DNA of 64,000 bases from Leclercia adecarboxylata (GTDB lineage: Bacteria > Pseudomonadota > Gammaproteobacteria > Enterobacterales > Enterobacteriaceae), in assembly GCA_002360945.1 (NCBI GenBank), contig DERO01000004.1, forward strand, positions 62,001-126,000, written 5' to 3'. The translations under genes were made by a program, and so were the position numbers. Of the stretch, positions 12,779-20,990 are shown one piece after another. Below the pieces are notes generated by a model that worked only from the letters and a program-made list of their open reading frames with translations, did no database searches and was not told the DNA's origin. Each line of letters begins with the position of its first letter. The first letter of the stretch is position 1.

Positions 12779-13777
12779 TCAGGCATCCGGGTATTCACGG
12801 ATTAAGCGTTCAACGTCTTCCACCATATGATCGTTGCCGACGAAGAACGAACGGCGCTGGTGCAGACTCTCAGGAATGATATCCATAATCCGCTCTTTAC
12901 CGTCGCTGGCTTTACCGCCCGCCTGCTCGGCGAGGAAGGCCATCGGGTTGCACTCGTACAGCAGACGCAGCTTGCCTTCCGGGTGGCTGGCGGTGCTTGG
13001 GTAGAGGTAGATCCCGCCTTTCAGCAGGTTGCGGTGGAAATCCGCCACCAGGGAGCCGATATAGCGCGAGGTATACGGACGCTGGGTGGCTTTATCCTCT
13101 TCCTGGCAAAATTTGATGTATTTCTTCACGCCTGCCGGGAATTTAATGTAGTTCCCTTCGTTGATGGAGTAGGTGCTGCCTTTCTGCGGGTAGCGCATGC
13201 GCTCCTGGCACAGGCAGAACACGCCCAGAGACGGATCGTAGGTAAAGGCGTGCACGCCGCAGCCGGTGGTGTAGACCAGCATGGTGGAGGAGCCGTAAAC
13301 CACATAGCCCGCCGCAACCTGCTTGTTGCCCGGCTGCAGGAAATCTTCTTCGGTTACCGGGGTGCCGACAGGGGTGACACGACGGTAAATGGAGAAAATC
13401 GTGCCGACAGAGACGTTAACGTCGATGTTGGAGGAGCCATCCAGGGGATCCATCAGAACGACATATTTTGCGTGTTCACACCCTTCGAAGACCACGATTT
13501 CGTCTTCTTCTTCAGAGGCGATCCCCGCAACGATGTCGCGTGCGCGCAGTGCAGCTTTCAGTTTTTCATTCGCGAACAGATCGAGTTTCTGTTGAACTTC
13601 GCCCTGCACGTTTTCAGCACCGCTGGCACCCAGGATATCGACCAGACCGGCCTTGTTGATATCGCGATGGATGATCTTGGCGCCCAGCTTTATTGCCGAC
13701 AGCAAAGCAGTGAGTTCACCGGTAGCATGCGAGAACTCGTGCTGCTTTTCGACAATAAATTCACCTAACGTTTTCAT
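12779..13777 (-). CDS. fbp: Fructose-1,6-bisphosphatase class I
   Basis: A 332-residue cytoplasmic enzyme, the same length as E. coli Fbp. It converts fructose 1,6-bisphosphate to fructose 6-phosphate, the committed step of gluconeogenesis. The metal-binding signature [11 protein letters not shown] is intact at about residues 110-120, and the substrate-site region [11 protein letters not shown] is present. A purine-rich GGAAGG precedes the ATG on the minus strand. It is divergent from mpl with a 179-bp shared promoter region, and monocistronic with its own terminator. Confidence 0.98.
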   Translation of the reverse strand: MKTLGEFIVEKQHEFSHATGELTALLSAIKLGAKIIHRDINKAGLVDILGASGAENVQGEVQQKLDLFANEKLKAALRARDIVAGIASEEEDEIVVFEGCEHAKYVVLMDPLDGSSNIDVNVSVGTIFSIYRRVTPVGTPVTEEDFLQPGNKQVAAGYVVYGSSTMLVYTTGCGVHAFTYDPSLGVFCLCQERMRYPQKGSTYSINEGNYIKFPAGVKKYIKFCQEEDKATQRPYTSRYIGSLVADFHRNLLKGGIYLYPSTASHPEGKLRLLYECNPMAFLAEQAGGKASDGKERIMDIIPESLHQRRSFFVGNDHMVEDVERLIREYPDA

Positions 13778-13956
13778 AACACCTTCCCTGCATTGGATGT
13801 TGAGTAAAGTTGTTGATGCCCAACAATCTTAACAAACTTTCAAATAGTCGCGCAGAGGTGAATCGCGCCAGCTTGGTACAGATTTTCCTGAAATGCGTTT
13901 CTCTGCTGCTGACATATGCGTAAAATGTGCGCCACATTGAAGAAGGATAGTGACGT

Positions 13957-15330
13957 ATGCGCATTCATATATTGGGGATTTGTGGCACTTTCATGGGCGG
14001 CCTGGCTATGCTGGCGCGCGCTCTTGGCCATGAAGTGACAGGTTCGGACGCCAATGTGTATCCGCCCATGAGCACGCTGCTGGAAAACCAGGGCATCGAT
14101 CTGATTCAGGGTTACGACGCCAGCCAATTGGATCCGCAGCCGGATCTGGTGATCATCGGCAACGCCATGACCCGCGGTAATCCGTGCGTGGAAGCCGTGC
14201 TGGAAAGGAATATTCCCTACATGTCGGGCCCGCAGTGGCTGCACGACTTTGTGCTGCGCGATCGCTGGGTCGTTGCCGTTGCCGGTACCCACGGCAAAAC
14301 CACCACCGCCGGGATGGCAACCTGGATCCTCGAAGCCTGCGGCTACAAGCCGGGCTTTGTGATCGGCGGCGTACCGGGGAATTTCGAGGTTTCTGCCCGC
14401 CTGGGCGACAGCCCGTTCTTTGTCATTGAAGCGGATGAATACGACTGCGCCTTCTTTGACAAGCGCTCTAAATTTGTTCATTACTGCCCGCGCACGCTGA
14501 TCCTCAATAACCTTGAGTTCGATCATGCGGACATCTTTGACGACCTGAAAGCGATTCAGAAGCAGTTCCACCACCTGGTGCGTATCGTACCGGGCCAGGG
14601 ACGCATCATCCTGCCGGAAAACGACGTCAACCTGAAGCAGACCATGGCGATGGGCTGCTGGAGCGAGCAGGAGCTGGTGGGCGAGCAGGGCCACTGGCAG
14701 GCGAAAAAGCTCACCAACGACGCCTCTCAGTGGGAAGTGCTGCTGGACGGTGAAAAGGTCGGGGAAGTGAACTGGGCGCTGGTGGGCGAGCACAACATGC
14801 ACAACGGCCTGATGGCGATTGCTGCGGCCCGTCATGTGGGTGTGCTGCCTGCTGATGCGGCGAATGCGCTGGGATCGTTCATCAATGCCCGTCGCCGTCT
14901 TGAACTGCGCGGCGAAGCGAATGGCGTGACGGTGTATGACGATTTTGCCCATCACCCGACGGCGATCCTCGCGACCCTGGCGGCGCTGCGTGGCAAAGTA
15001 GGCGGCACGGCACGTATTCTGGCGGTACTGGAACCGCGCTCCAACACCATGAAGATGGGCGTCTGCAAAGATGACCTCGCGCCGTCGTTAGGCCGTGCGG
15101 ATGAAGTCTTCCTCCTGCAGCCGCAGCATATTCCGTGGCAGGTAGCGGAAGTGGCGGACGCCTGTATTCAGCCTGCGCACTGGAGTGCCGACGTGGATAC
15201 GCTGGCGGAGATGGTGGTGAAAACCGCGCAGCCGGGCGATCACATTCTGGTGATGAGCAACGGCGGGTTTGGTGGGATCCATCAGAAGCTGCTGGACGGT
15301 CTGGCGAAGAAAGCAGAAGCGGCAGAGTAA
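13957..15330 (+). CDS. mpl: UDP-N-acetylmuramate:L-Ala-gamma-D-Glu-meso-DAP ligase
   Basis: A 457-residue Mur-ligase-family enzyme, the E. coli length. It recycles cell-wall murein tripeptide by ligating it back onto UDP-MurNAc. The N-terminal Rossmann-like UDP-binding loop begins IHILGICGT, the ATP-binding P-loop is GTHGKTTTAGM at about residue 110, and the Mur-ligase C-terminal domain carries the conserved DDFAHHPTA segment. AAGGA lies 11 bases before the ATG. Confidence 0.98.
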   Translation: MRIHILGICGTFMGGLAMLARALGHEVTGSDANVYPPMSTLLENQGIDLIQGYDASQLDPQPDLVIIGNAMTRGNPCVEAVLERNIPYMSGPQWLHDFVLRDRWVVAVAGTHGKTTTAGMATWILEACGYKPGFVIGGVPGNFEVSARLGDSPFFVIEADEYDCAFFDKRSKFVHYCPRTLILNNLEFDHADIFDDLKAIQKQFHHLVRIVPGQGRIILPENDVNLKQTMAMGCWSEQELVGEQGHWQAKKLTNDASQWEVLLDGEKVGEVNWALVGEHNMHNGLMAIAAARHVGVLPADAANALGSFINARRRLELRGEANGVTVYDDFAHHPTAILATLAALRGKVGGTARILAVLEPRSNTMKMGVCKDDLAPSLGRADEVFLLQPQHIPWQVAEVADACIQPAHWSADVDTLAEMVVKTAQPGDHILVMSNGGFGGIHQKLLDGLAKKAEAAE

Positions 15331-15337
15331 TAAAAAA

Positions 15338-15364
15338 GCCCGGTGGCGCTAACGCTTACCGGGC
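15338..15364. repeat. REP-like palindrome between mpl and yjgA
   Basis: Arms GCCCGGT and ACCGGGC flank GGCGCTAACGCTT, with the usual CTAC tail. It lies between convergent mpl and yjgA and is preceded by an A-run that could serve as a T tract for yjgA transcripts. Confidence 0.7.
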
Positions 15365-15398
15365 CTACAATGGGCACTATTCGGTGCCTGTTACCGCA

Positions 15399-15950
15399 TT
15401 ATGCTTCGGCTTCCGCCAGTTCGCGCAGATACTGGAAGATCAGACGCGCAGACTTCGGCGGCTTATTCCCTTCTTTCTCTTTCTTTGCGTTACGGGCAAG
15501 CGTGCGCAGCTGCTGACGGTCGGCGTCCGGCCAGAGGTTCAGCACTTCCGCCAGGGCGTCATCGCCATTCTCAATCAGGCGATCGCGGATCTGCTCCAGC
15601 TTATGGAACAGCGCAACCTGCTGGTTGTGGCGGTTTTTCAGCTTATCCAGCGCCTGGCGAATCGGCTCTACGTCACGCTGGCGCAGCATTTTACCAATCA
15701 ACTGAAGCTGGCGGCGACGGCCCTCTTTCTTGATGCGCTGTGCCAGTTCGATAGCGGCACGCAGATCGGGATCGAGTGGGATTTTATCCAACGCGTTTTT
15801 ACCCAGCTCTACCATTTCCGCACCAAGCTGTTTTAACTCTTCGGCGTCGCGTTTAATTTCACTTTTACTGACCCAGATGATCTCATCATCTTCGTCTTCG
15901 ATGTCATCACCGGGAACGTCGTCGAGCCAGTCTTCGGGCTGCTTAGTCAT
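15399..15950 (-). CDS. yjgA: YjgA (DarP), 50S ribosome-associated protein
   Basis: A 183-residue, highly charged, helical protein (begins [16 protein letters not shown]; many KR- and E-rich segments such as [10 protein letters not shown]). Length and sequence match the YjgA/DUF615 family, which associates with late 50S assembly intermediates in E. coli. It is divergent from pmbA with 95 bp between starts. A conserved single gene in gammaproteobacteria. Confidence 0.95.
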   Translation of the reverse strand: MTKQPEDWLDDVPGDDIEDEDDEIIWVSKSEIKRDAEELKQLGAEMVELGKNALDKIPLDPDLRAAIELAQRIKKEGRRRQLQLIGKMLRQRDVEPIRQALDKLKNRHNQQVALFHKLEQIRDRLIENGDDALAEVLNLWPDADRQQLRTLARNAKKEKEGNKPPKSARLIFQYLRELAEAEA

Positions 15951-16045
15951 GTCAGGCTCCTTAAAAAAAGAGGCTAATCTTACCAGTTTAGGCGCGTACT
16001 GAGAAACGGTTCTCTGATAGACTTCAGCTAACTACACCTTACATT

Positions 16046-17398
16046 ATGGCATTTACGATGAAAGTGATCTCACAAGTTGCAGCGCAGCGTAAAGCACTGG
16101 AAGAAGCTGTCTCCATGGCTCTGGAGCTGGCGTCAGCGAAATCCGACGGGGCAGAAGTCGCCGTCAGCAAAACCACCGGCCTGAGCGTCAGCACCCGCTA
16201 TGGCGAAGTGGAAACCGTTGAATTTAATAGCGATGGCGCGTTAGGGATTACTGTTTATCACCAGAACCGTAAAGGCAGCGCCTCCTCCACCGACCTCAGC
16301 CCGGACGCCATTGCGCGTACCGTGCAGGCGGCGCTGGATATCGCCAGCTACACCTCTGCGGACCCGTACGCAGGCGTCGCCGACCGCGAATTACTGGCTT
16401 TTGAAGCCCCGGATCTGGATCTGTTCCACCCGGCAGAAGTGACCCCTGACGAAGCCATTGAGTTCGCCGCTCGCGCGGAACAGGCCTCCCTTAACGCCGA
16501 TAAGCGCATCACCAACACCGAAGGCGGCAGCTTTAACAGCCACTACGGCATCAAGGTCTTCGGCAACAGCCACGGCATGCTGCAGGGCTACAGTTCCACC
16601 CGTCACTCCCTCTCCAGCTGCGTCATCGCAGAAGAGAACGGCGATATGGAGCGTGATTACGCCTACACCATCGGCCGGGCGATGGGCGACCTTCAGTCGC
16701 CGGAGTGGGTTGGGATGGAGTGCGCAAAACGCACATTGTCCCGCCTCGCTCCACGAAAACTGTCTACCATGAAAGCACCGGTGATCTTTGCCAATGAAGT
16801 GGCGACCGGGCTGTTCGGGCATCTGGTGGGTGCCATTGCCGGTGGCGCGGTATACCGTAAGTCGACCTTCCTGCTCGACGCGCTGGGCACGCAAATCCTG
16901 CCGGAATGGCTGACCATTGAAGAGCATCCGCACCTGCTGAAAGGGCTGGCCTCCACGCCGTTCGACAGCGAAGGCGTGCGTACGGAGCGTCGGGATATCA
17001 TCAAAGACGGCATCCTGACCCAGTGGCTGCTGACCAGCTACTCCGCGCGCAAACTGGGGCTGCAAAGCACCGGCCATGCGGGCGGGATCCACAACTGGCG
17101 TATCCCAGGCCGCGGCCTGAGCTTTGAGCAGATGCTGAAAGAGATGGGCACCGGACTGGTGGTGACCGAGTTGATGGGGCAGGGCGTCAGCGGCGTAACC
17201 GGCGACTACTCGCGCGGGGCGTCCGGCTTCTGGGTTGAAAACGGTGAAATTCAGTATCCGGTGAGCGAAATTACTATCGCCGGCAACTTAAAGGATATGT
17301 GGCGCAATATCGTGACGGTGGGCAACGATATTGAAACCCGCAGTAATATACAGTGTGGTTCTGTACTGTTGCCGGAAATGAAAATTGCCGGTCAGTGA
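16046..17398 (+). CDS. pmbA: PmbA/TldE, metalloprotease subunit
   Basis: A 450-residue TldE-type subunit with the same start context and length as E. coli PmbA. With TldD it forms a heterodimeric zinc protease that matures small peptides such as microcin B17 and degrades the CcdA antitoxin. In this pair the catalytic zinc site is in TldD; this subunit has the fold but not the full HExxxH motif, and I see no such motif here. TldD is encoded elsewhere. The C-terminal glycine-rich segment [13 protein letters not shown] is characteristic. A terminator follows immediately. Confidence 0.96.
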   Translation: MAFTMKVISQVAAQRKALEEAVSMALELASAKSDGAEVAVSKTTGLSVSTRYGEVETVEFNSDGALGITVYHQNRKGSASSTDLSPDAIARTVQAALDIASYTSADPYAGVADRELLAFEAPDLDLFHPAEVTPDEAIEFAARAEQASLNADKRITNTEGGSFNSHYGIKVFGNSHGMLQGYSSTRHSLSSCVIAEENGDMERDYAYTIGRAMGDLQSPEWVGMECAKRTLSRLAPRKLSTMKAPVIFANEVATGLFGHLVGAIAGGAVYRKSTFLLDALGTQILPEWLTIEEHPHLLKGLASTPFDSEGVRTERRDIIKDGILTQWLLTSYSARKLGLQSTGHAGGIHNWRIPGRGLSFEQMLKEMGTGLVVTELMGQGVSGVTGDYSRGASGFWVENGEIQYPVSEITIAGNLKDMWRNIVTVGNDIETRSNIQCGSVLLPEMKIAGQ

Positions 17399-17403
17399 TA
17401 CCC

Positions 17404-17429
17404 AGGCGCACTCCGGTGCGCTTTTTTTT
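17404..17429 (+). terminator. pmbA terminator
   Basis: Stem GCGCACTCCGGTGCGC with eight T follows 7 bases after the pmbA stop and precedes the cybC ribosome binding site. Confidence 0.9.
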
Positions 17430-17452
17430 GATAATAAAAAAGGAAGTGAGCA

Positions 17453-17836
17453 ATGCGTAAAAACCTGTTAGCCATCCTCGCAGCCTCAACGCTGGTATTG
17501 AGTTCGTCGGTGTTTGCCGACCTGGAAGACAATATGGACACCCTCAGCGAAAACCTGAAGGTGGTGCAGAAAACGGACAATGCGGCGGAGATGAAAGGCG
17601 CACTGACCAAAATGCGTGCTGCTGCGGTAGATGCGCAAAAAGAGACCCCGCCGAAGCTGGAAGGCAAAGCCGAAGACAGCGCGGAGATAAAAGATTACCG
17701 TCACGGTCTGGAGACGCTGGTCGGGCAGATTGACGGCGCGCTGAAGCTGGCCAACGAAGGCAAAGTGAAAGAGGCCCAGGCGGCGGCCGACGGGTTTGTC
17801 ACCACCCGTAATACCTATCACAAAAAATACCGTTAA
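17453..17836 (+). CDS. cybC: Cytochrome b562, periplasmic
   Basis: A 127-residue precursor with a Sec signal peptide ending VFA (residues 20-22) and a mature four-helix bundle. The heme ligands are conserved: Met28 of the precursor (in DLEDNM, near the mature N-terminus) and His123 (in TYHKKYR, near the C-terminus). The mature N-terminus is one Ala shorter than in E. coli. It is a small electron carrier of uncertain partner. AAGGAAG lies upstream of the ATG. In E. coli the next genes are nrdG-nrdD; here about 9.2 kb of extra DNA intervenes. Confidence 0.95.
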   Translation: MRKNLLAILAASTLVLSSSVFADLEDNMDTLSENLKVVQKTDNAAEMKGALTKMRAAAVDAQKETPPKLEGKAEDSAEIKDYRHGLETLVGQIDGALKLANEGKVKEAQAAADGFVTTRNTYHKKYR

Positions 17837-17870
17837 TGGGTGCCTGAGCCGCACGTCCTCTCCCCGTGTT

Positions 17871-17895
17871 GCGGAGGCGCACTAAACGCCTCCGC
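17871..17895. terminator. Strong hairpin at the cybC / hok 3' ends
   Basis: Perfect 9-bp arms GCGGAGGCG and CGCCTCCGC with loop CACTAAA lie between the convergent cybC and hok-like genes. There is no T tract, so it may act as the 3' stabilising structure of the toxin message as much as a terminator. Confidence 0.55.
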
Positions 17896-17906
17896 ATGTT
17901 TGCTCC

Positions 17907-18062
17907 CTACGATCCGGAGCGACACTCCATTTGCGCAATCACTTCAATGGAGCCGTTTCGAAAACGGATCTCGCACAGTGTCTTCCGCGTCACCAGCGTT
18001 AAGATGATTATTGTCAAAGAAATAATCATCAAAACCCCGATACTGGGATCTCTGCGTTTCAT
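17907..18062 (-). CDS. hok: Hok/Gef-family type I toxin
   Basis: A 51-residue membrane peptide, MKRRDPSIGVLMIISL then TIIILTLVTRKTLCEIRF and RNGSIEVIAQMECRSGS. The layout is that of Hok/Gef: a basic N-terminus, one transmembrane helix (about residues 8-25), then the family hallmark TRK(S/T)LCEIR(Y/F)R(D/N)G and a polar C-terminus. Such peptides depolarise the inner membrane when their mRNA escapes the Sok antisense RNA. The start codon follows an AAGGAGG ribosome binding site. An overlapping mok-like frame and a hairpin-rich leader lie upstream, as in other hok/sok loci. No disruption of the frame is visible. Confidence 0.85.
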   Translation of the reverse strand: MKRRDPSIGVLMIISLTIIILTLVTRKTLCEIRFRNGSIEVIAQMECRSGS

Positions 18063-18180
18063 GGATGCCTCCTTGCTTTAAAAGCAGGCGAGGTAGCGAA
18101 CTCCACGGTGTGACGTGTCGTTTCGAGCCCCCGCCCTGATTTTTAGTCAGGCGGGGCTTTCCACTTCCCGTCCCATGCAT
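17944..18180 (-). CDS. mok-like overlapping reading frame
   Basis: A 78-codon frame beginning MHGTGSGKPRLTKN overlaps the hok-like gene in a different frame, the arrangement in which Mok translation enables Hok translation. The frame is open further upstream to 18249. The product itself need not have a function. The start is a guess based on the conserved leader segment ATGCATGGGACGGG. Confidence 0.35.
   Translation of the reverse strand: MHGTGSGKPRLTKNQGGGSKRHVTPWSSLPRLLLKQGGIHETQRSQYRGFDDYFFDNNHLNAGDAEDTVRDPFSKRLH
18126..18158 (+). ncRNA. Possible Sok-type antisense RNA hairpin
   Basis: On the plus strand, opposite the hok leader, an imperfect GC-rich hairpin (AGCCCCCGCCCTGA pairing with TCAGGCGGGGCT) ends in TTTCC. 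This is the expected place and sense of a Sok RNA. No promoter was firmly identified, so the extent is approximate. Confidence 0.35.
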
Positions 18181-18391
18181 GAGACGGTCAGTCTCAAGCA
18201 CCCACGGCCACTCTACCCAATCCGCATAAGAAAACCTTATCCAGCTCACATTTCTACGTGTCTGCTCGTAAACTTTTTCACTTCCACAACGCCGTTTTAC
18301 CCGCGCAGGAGCGTGATATTCATCACGTAAAACCAGCGGAATATCATCATTCAGCGCAATTATGTGGCACAGATCACTGGTGCCGCTCGCC

Positions 18392-18411
18392 TTTCCACTT
18401 TGAAGTGGAAA
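18392..18411. promoter_or_regulatory. Candidate operator of the SFCGS/DUF4310-4312 operon
   Basis: Perfect 9-bp arms TTTCCACTT and AAGTGGAAA surround TG, 69 bp before the first gene of the operon. Two further inverted repeats lie just upstream (GTGAT/ATCAC near 18314-18327 and GGCAC/GTGCC near 18366-18384). The operon's own PRD regulator is the natural candidate to bind here. Transcription signals were not clearly identified; an apparent TGGCAC is not followed by a correctly spaced sigma-54 -12 element. Confidence 0.45.
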
Positions 18412-18479
18412 ACAACTCGCTACAAACCCGCAACAGCCAGCGTTAGTTTTATCCCAGAGCCACTAACGGGGTAACACGA

Positions 18480-18818
18480 GTGATTAACGGAACGGTAATA
18501 AACGACACTGGAGACCAGGCGGCGCAAACTGAACAGCTGGCCGACACCATGCTCAAGCAGACGTTCACGCTGCTTAGCCATCATCACATTATCCCCAATG
18601 CCGTTCAGGAGCAGATGCTGACCTCCCACGTTCGCGCCATGGCGCACCGGTCGGTGACCGGCGAGCCGCTGCCGGAGGTCGAGGCTGACCTGTTCGACGA
18701 AATTTCCCCTGAATCAATGCGGCTTGCCCGCGAAGTCGTGGCGCAGTTTGGCAACCTTCCTGATGAAGAAGCCTGGCTGCTCTCCGTTCACTTTGAAGTC
18801 GCAAAAGACAACCTTTAA
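18480..18818 (+). CDS. Small single-PRD protein (EF_0829-type)
   Basis: A 112-residue protein starting at GTG. It matches a lone PTS-regulation domain (PRD): the two conserved histidines of such domains are seen as His50 (in LTSHVRAMAHR) and His104 (in LLSVHFEVA). It has no DNA-binding domain. Proteins of this kind open the conserved gene cluster first noted in Enterococcus faecalis as EF_0829-EF_0839. By analogy the histidines may be phosphorylated by HPr or an EII-like partner, so this could be a signalling or phosphocarrier component. Function is inference. The next gene starts 10 bases later, so it heads the operon. Confidence 0.8.
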   Translation: MINGTVINDTGDQAAQTEQLADTMLKQTFTLLSHHHIIPNAVQEQMLTSHVRAMAHRSVTGEPLPEVEADLFDEISPESMRLAREVVAQFGNLPDEEAWLLSVHFEVAKDNL

Positions 18819-18828
18819 GGAGCACATC

Positions 18829-19191
18829 ATGGAACAAATTACAGTCGTTATCGGCGATCGCCTGGGTAAAGGTCAGAAGGTTGCAGCAGGCGTTGAGAAA
18901 GCGGGCGGTCGCGCAGTGGTGGTGCCAGGCGTGGCGGCTGACATGAAGCTGGGTGACGTAATGAAGGCGGAAAACGCCACCTTCGGCATCTCCTTCTGCG
19001 GCAGCGGCGGCGCGGGTGCCATCACCGCCCAGACCAAATATGGCTACAAAGCGAAGTACGGCATGCGTTCCGTGGAAGAGGGCGTCACCGCCATCAACGA
19101 AGGCTGCAACGTGCTCGGCTTTGGCTTTATGGATAAAGAAGAGCTGGGCGAGCGTCTGGTACAGGCGTGGCAGAAGAAGCACGGCGCATAA
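18829..19191 (+). CDS. Glycine-rich SFCGS-family protein
   Basis: A 120-residue soluble protein with the family-defining motif SFCGSGGAGA at about residues 55-64 and another Gly-rich turn VLGFGFMD. The start at 18829 has AAGGAG 8 bases upstream. The single invariant-looking Cys57 in a Gly/Ser loop resembles the phosphorylated Cys loop of PTS EIIB proteins, but no homology to EIIB is established. It always travels with DUF4310, DUF4311 and DUF4312 proteins. A role as the energy-coupling or substrate-handling subunit of that presumed transporter is inference. Confidence 0.85.
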   Translation: MEQITVVIGDRLGKGQKVAAGVEKAGGRAVVVPGVAADMKLGDVMKAENATFGISFCGSGGAGAITAQTKYGYKAKYGMRSVEEGVTAINEGCNVLGFGFMDKEELGERLVQAWQKKHGA

Positions 19192-19193
19192 GC

Positions 19194-19493
19194 ATGAAAG
19201 AACAGTTCACCACCACGGTGAGAGTGAAAGGCAAGGGTGACGCCAAAGCGCGCGCCTTTGCCGACGCGCTGAACCACGTTCAGGCCGCGGTGATGAAAGC
19301 ATCACCGCATATCTTACTGCGTATTGAGCCACAGGATGTGCAGGTTGTTCAGGCGCAAGAAGCGGTGCGTAAAGAGGCATTTTTGTTCTTCTTTTTGCGC
19401 CGGGAAAGACGCACCTACAGCGTGGAGCTGGACGTGACCGTCAACGTGACTGCCATCAATCTCGACCAGGTGGACTTTGTCACGCAACGCTGA
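19194..19493 (+). CDS. DUF4312 family protein
   Basis: A 99-residue soluble protein starting 2 bases after the SFCGS gene stop. It has a beta-rich character (TTVRVKGKGDAKARAF; YSVELDVTVNVTAINLDQVDF) and a short hydrophobic stretch (FLFFFLRRERR, about residues 63-73) that may touch the membrane. No catalytic motif is recognised. Family membership is inferred from size, order and neighbours in the conserved cluster. Confidence 0.8.
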   Translation: MKEQFTTTVRVKGKGDAKARAFADALNHVQAAVMKASPHILLRIEPQDVQVVQAQEAVRKEAFLFFFLRRERRTYSVELDVTVNVTAINLDQVDFVTQR

Positions 19494-19516
19494 TTCTTAC
19501 TAAATAGGGCAGACGA

Positions 19517-20293
19517 ATGTTCCTGATAATTTTAATAAAATCGCTCATCATCGGCGGCCTGGTTGGCGTCGGCGTGGGCGCCGGGGCTGCACGCATGTTT
19601 CATGCGCCTACCACACAGGGTATGGGCGCGTTTCGTACGTTGGGGGAGCTGAACTCCTGTGAGGGAGACCCGGCGTCTCACTTCTCCTTTGGGTTAGGCT
19701 TCTTCTTTAACGCCTGGGCCTCGTCGGTTGCGGCGGGTTCCTTCACGCAGGACGTTGACCACCGCATCATCCCGAACTGGGGTGCCGCGGCGCTGATGAT
19801 CAAAAACCGCAACGTCGGCGAGACGCTGCACGATCCCCGCAAAATGGCGATTGCCTGCGGCGTGATCGGCATGATCGTCGTCACCTTCCTTAACCTCACC
19901 GCTTCTTCTGTTCCTGCTGCGCTTCAGGTCACCGCCGTGAAGGTGCTGGTGCCGGCTGCCAACCTGCTGGTGAACACCGTGATGCCGGTGATCTTCTGGC
20001 TGGCGGCCATCGACGCGGGTAAAAAATCGGGCTTCTGGGCCACCGTCTTTGGCGGCGCGGCGCAGTTGATTATGGGTAACGCCGTGCCGGGTCTGGTGCT
20101 GGGTATTCTGATCGGTAAAGGCGTGGAAGAGAGCGGCTGGAACCACGTCACCAAAGTGATGATGGTCGCCATCGTATTGCTGTTCGTGCTGAGCGGCTTC
20201 TTCCGCGGCTTCGACATGAAGATGATCGAATCCTTCCATCTGACCGTGCCGAACTGGCTCGACATGATCCACAACTCGCTCAGCGGCAAGTAA
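19517..20293 (+). CDS. DUF4311 family membrane protein
   Basis: A 258-residue polytopic membrane protein. It begins with a Gly-rich hydrophobic helix (LIIGGLVGVGVGAGAARMF) and has several further helices. A conserved loop reads NSCEGDPASHFSFGLGFFFNAW, split here as NSCEGDPASHF and SFGLGFFFNAW. Together with DUF4310 it forms the apparent membrane channel of the cluster. The arrangement of two membrane proteins and two small soluble ones recalls the IIC/IID/IIB/IIA set of mannose-type PTS transporters, but sequence relationship is not claimed. Substrate unknown. Confidence 0.85.
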   Translation: MFLIILIKSLIIGGLVGVGVGAGAARMFHAPTTQGMGAFRTLGELNSCEGDPASHFSFGLGFFFNAWASSVAAGSFTQDVDHRIIPNWGAAALMIKNRNVGETLHDPRKMAIACGVIGMIVVTFLNLTASSVPAALQVTAVKVLVPAANLLVNTVMPVIFWLAAIDAGKKSGFWATVFGGAAQLIMGNAVPGLVLGILIGKGVEESGWNHVTKVMMVAIVLLFVLSGFFRGFDMKMIESFHLTVPNWLDMIHNSLSGK

Positions 20294-20306
20294 CAGGAGC
20301 CTCTAA

Positions 20307-20948
20307 ATGGAACAGAATAAAGGTTTTTGGTATGCCGACTGGTCGTTCCCGATCTTCGTTGGCCTGCTCTCCTCCGGCGTGTTCGCCGGGACGCACATGT
20401 ACTATCTCTACGGCATCGGCGCTTTTAACGAAGTGGCCTTCGTGGCGATGCTGAAAGCGGGCATCGATACCGGTGCCTACGGCGCGGTGGCGGCGTTCGG
20501 CGCCAGCTTCCTGTTCGCCCGTATTATCGAAGGCTCCCTGGTGGGGATCCTCGATATCGGCGGCGCGATCCAGACCGGCGTAGGCCTCGGCGTTCCGGCG
20601 CTGCTGCTGGGGGCAGGCATCATGTTCCCGGTGACCAACTTTATCGCCTCGCTGGCGACCGGCCTGATTATTGGCCTGGCGATCGGCTACATCATCATCC
20701 TGGCGCGTAAGTTCACCATCAACCAGAGCAACTCCACCTACGGGGCGGACGTGATGATGGGCGCGGGTAACGCCTCCGGCCGCTTCCTTGGGCCGTTGAT
20801 TATCCTCAGCGCCATGACCGCGTCGATTCCTATCGGCATCGGTTCCCTGTTGGGCGCACTGCTGTTCTACATCTGGCAGAAGCCGATTACCGGTGGCGCG
20901 ATCCTCGGCGCAATGCTGTTGGGCTGGCTGTTCCCGGTCGCCCTTTAA
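20307..20948 (+). CDS. DUF4310 family membrane protein
   Basis: A 213-residue protein with about six hydrophobic segments and Gly-rich helices (GLLSSGVFAGTHMYYLYG; GVGLGVPALLLGAGIMF). It lies 13 bases after the DUF4311 gene. It is the second membrane component of the presumed transporter. A strong hairpin follows it, separating the transport half of the operon from the enzyme half. Confidence 0.85.
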   Translation: MEQNKGFWYADWSFPIFVGLLSSGVFAGTHMYYLYGIGAFNEVAFVAMLKAGIDTGAYGAVAAFGASFLFARIIEGSLVGILDIGGAIQTGVGLGVPALLLGAGIMFPVTNFIASLATGLIIGLAIGYIIILARKFTINQSNSTYGADVMMGAGNASGRFLGPLIILSAMTASIPIGIGSLLGALLFYIWQKPITGGAILGAMLLGWLFPVAL

Positions 20949-20953
20949 TACCC

Positions 20954-20973
20954 GCGGGCGCTCAGGCGCCCGC
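20954..20973 (+). other. Intra-operon hairpin between transporter and enzyme genes
   Basis: Perfect arms GCGGGCG/CGCCCGC with loop CTCAGG lie 5 bases after the DUF4310 stop. There is no T tract, so it probably works as an mRNA stability or segmentation element rather than a terminator. AGGAG of the next gene follows at once. Confidence 0.6.
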
Positions 20974-20990
20974 TCCTTCAGGAGATACGT

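Noticed and set aside
12827..13768. A 313-codon plus-strand frame opposite fbp
   Set aside because: Antisense shadow of fbp without start signals or recognisable domain.
13840..14955. A 371-codon minus-strand frame opposite mpl
   Set aside because: Antisense shadow of mpl; it also runs through the shared fbp/mpl promoter region.
18363..18384. TGGCAC...TGGTGC as a sigma-54 promoter for the SFCGS operon
   Set aside because: Spacing between the GG and GC elements is about 5 bases too long, and the operon regulator lacks an AAA+ domain.
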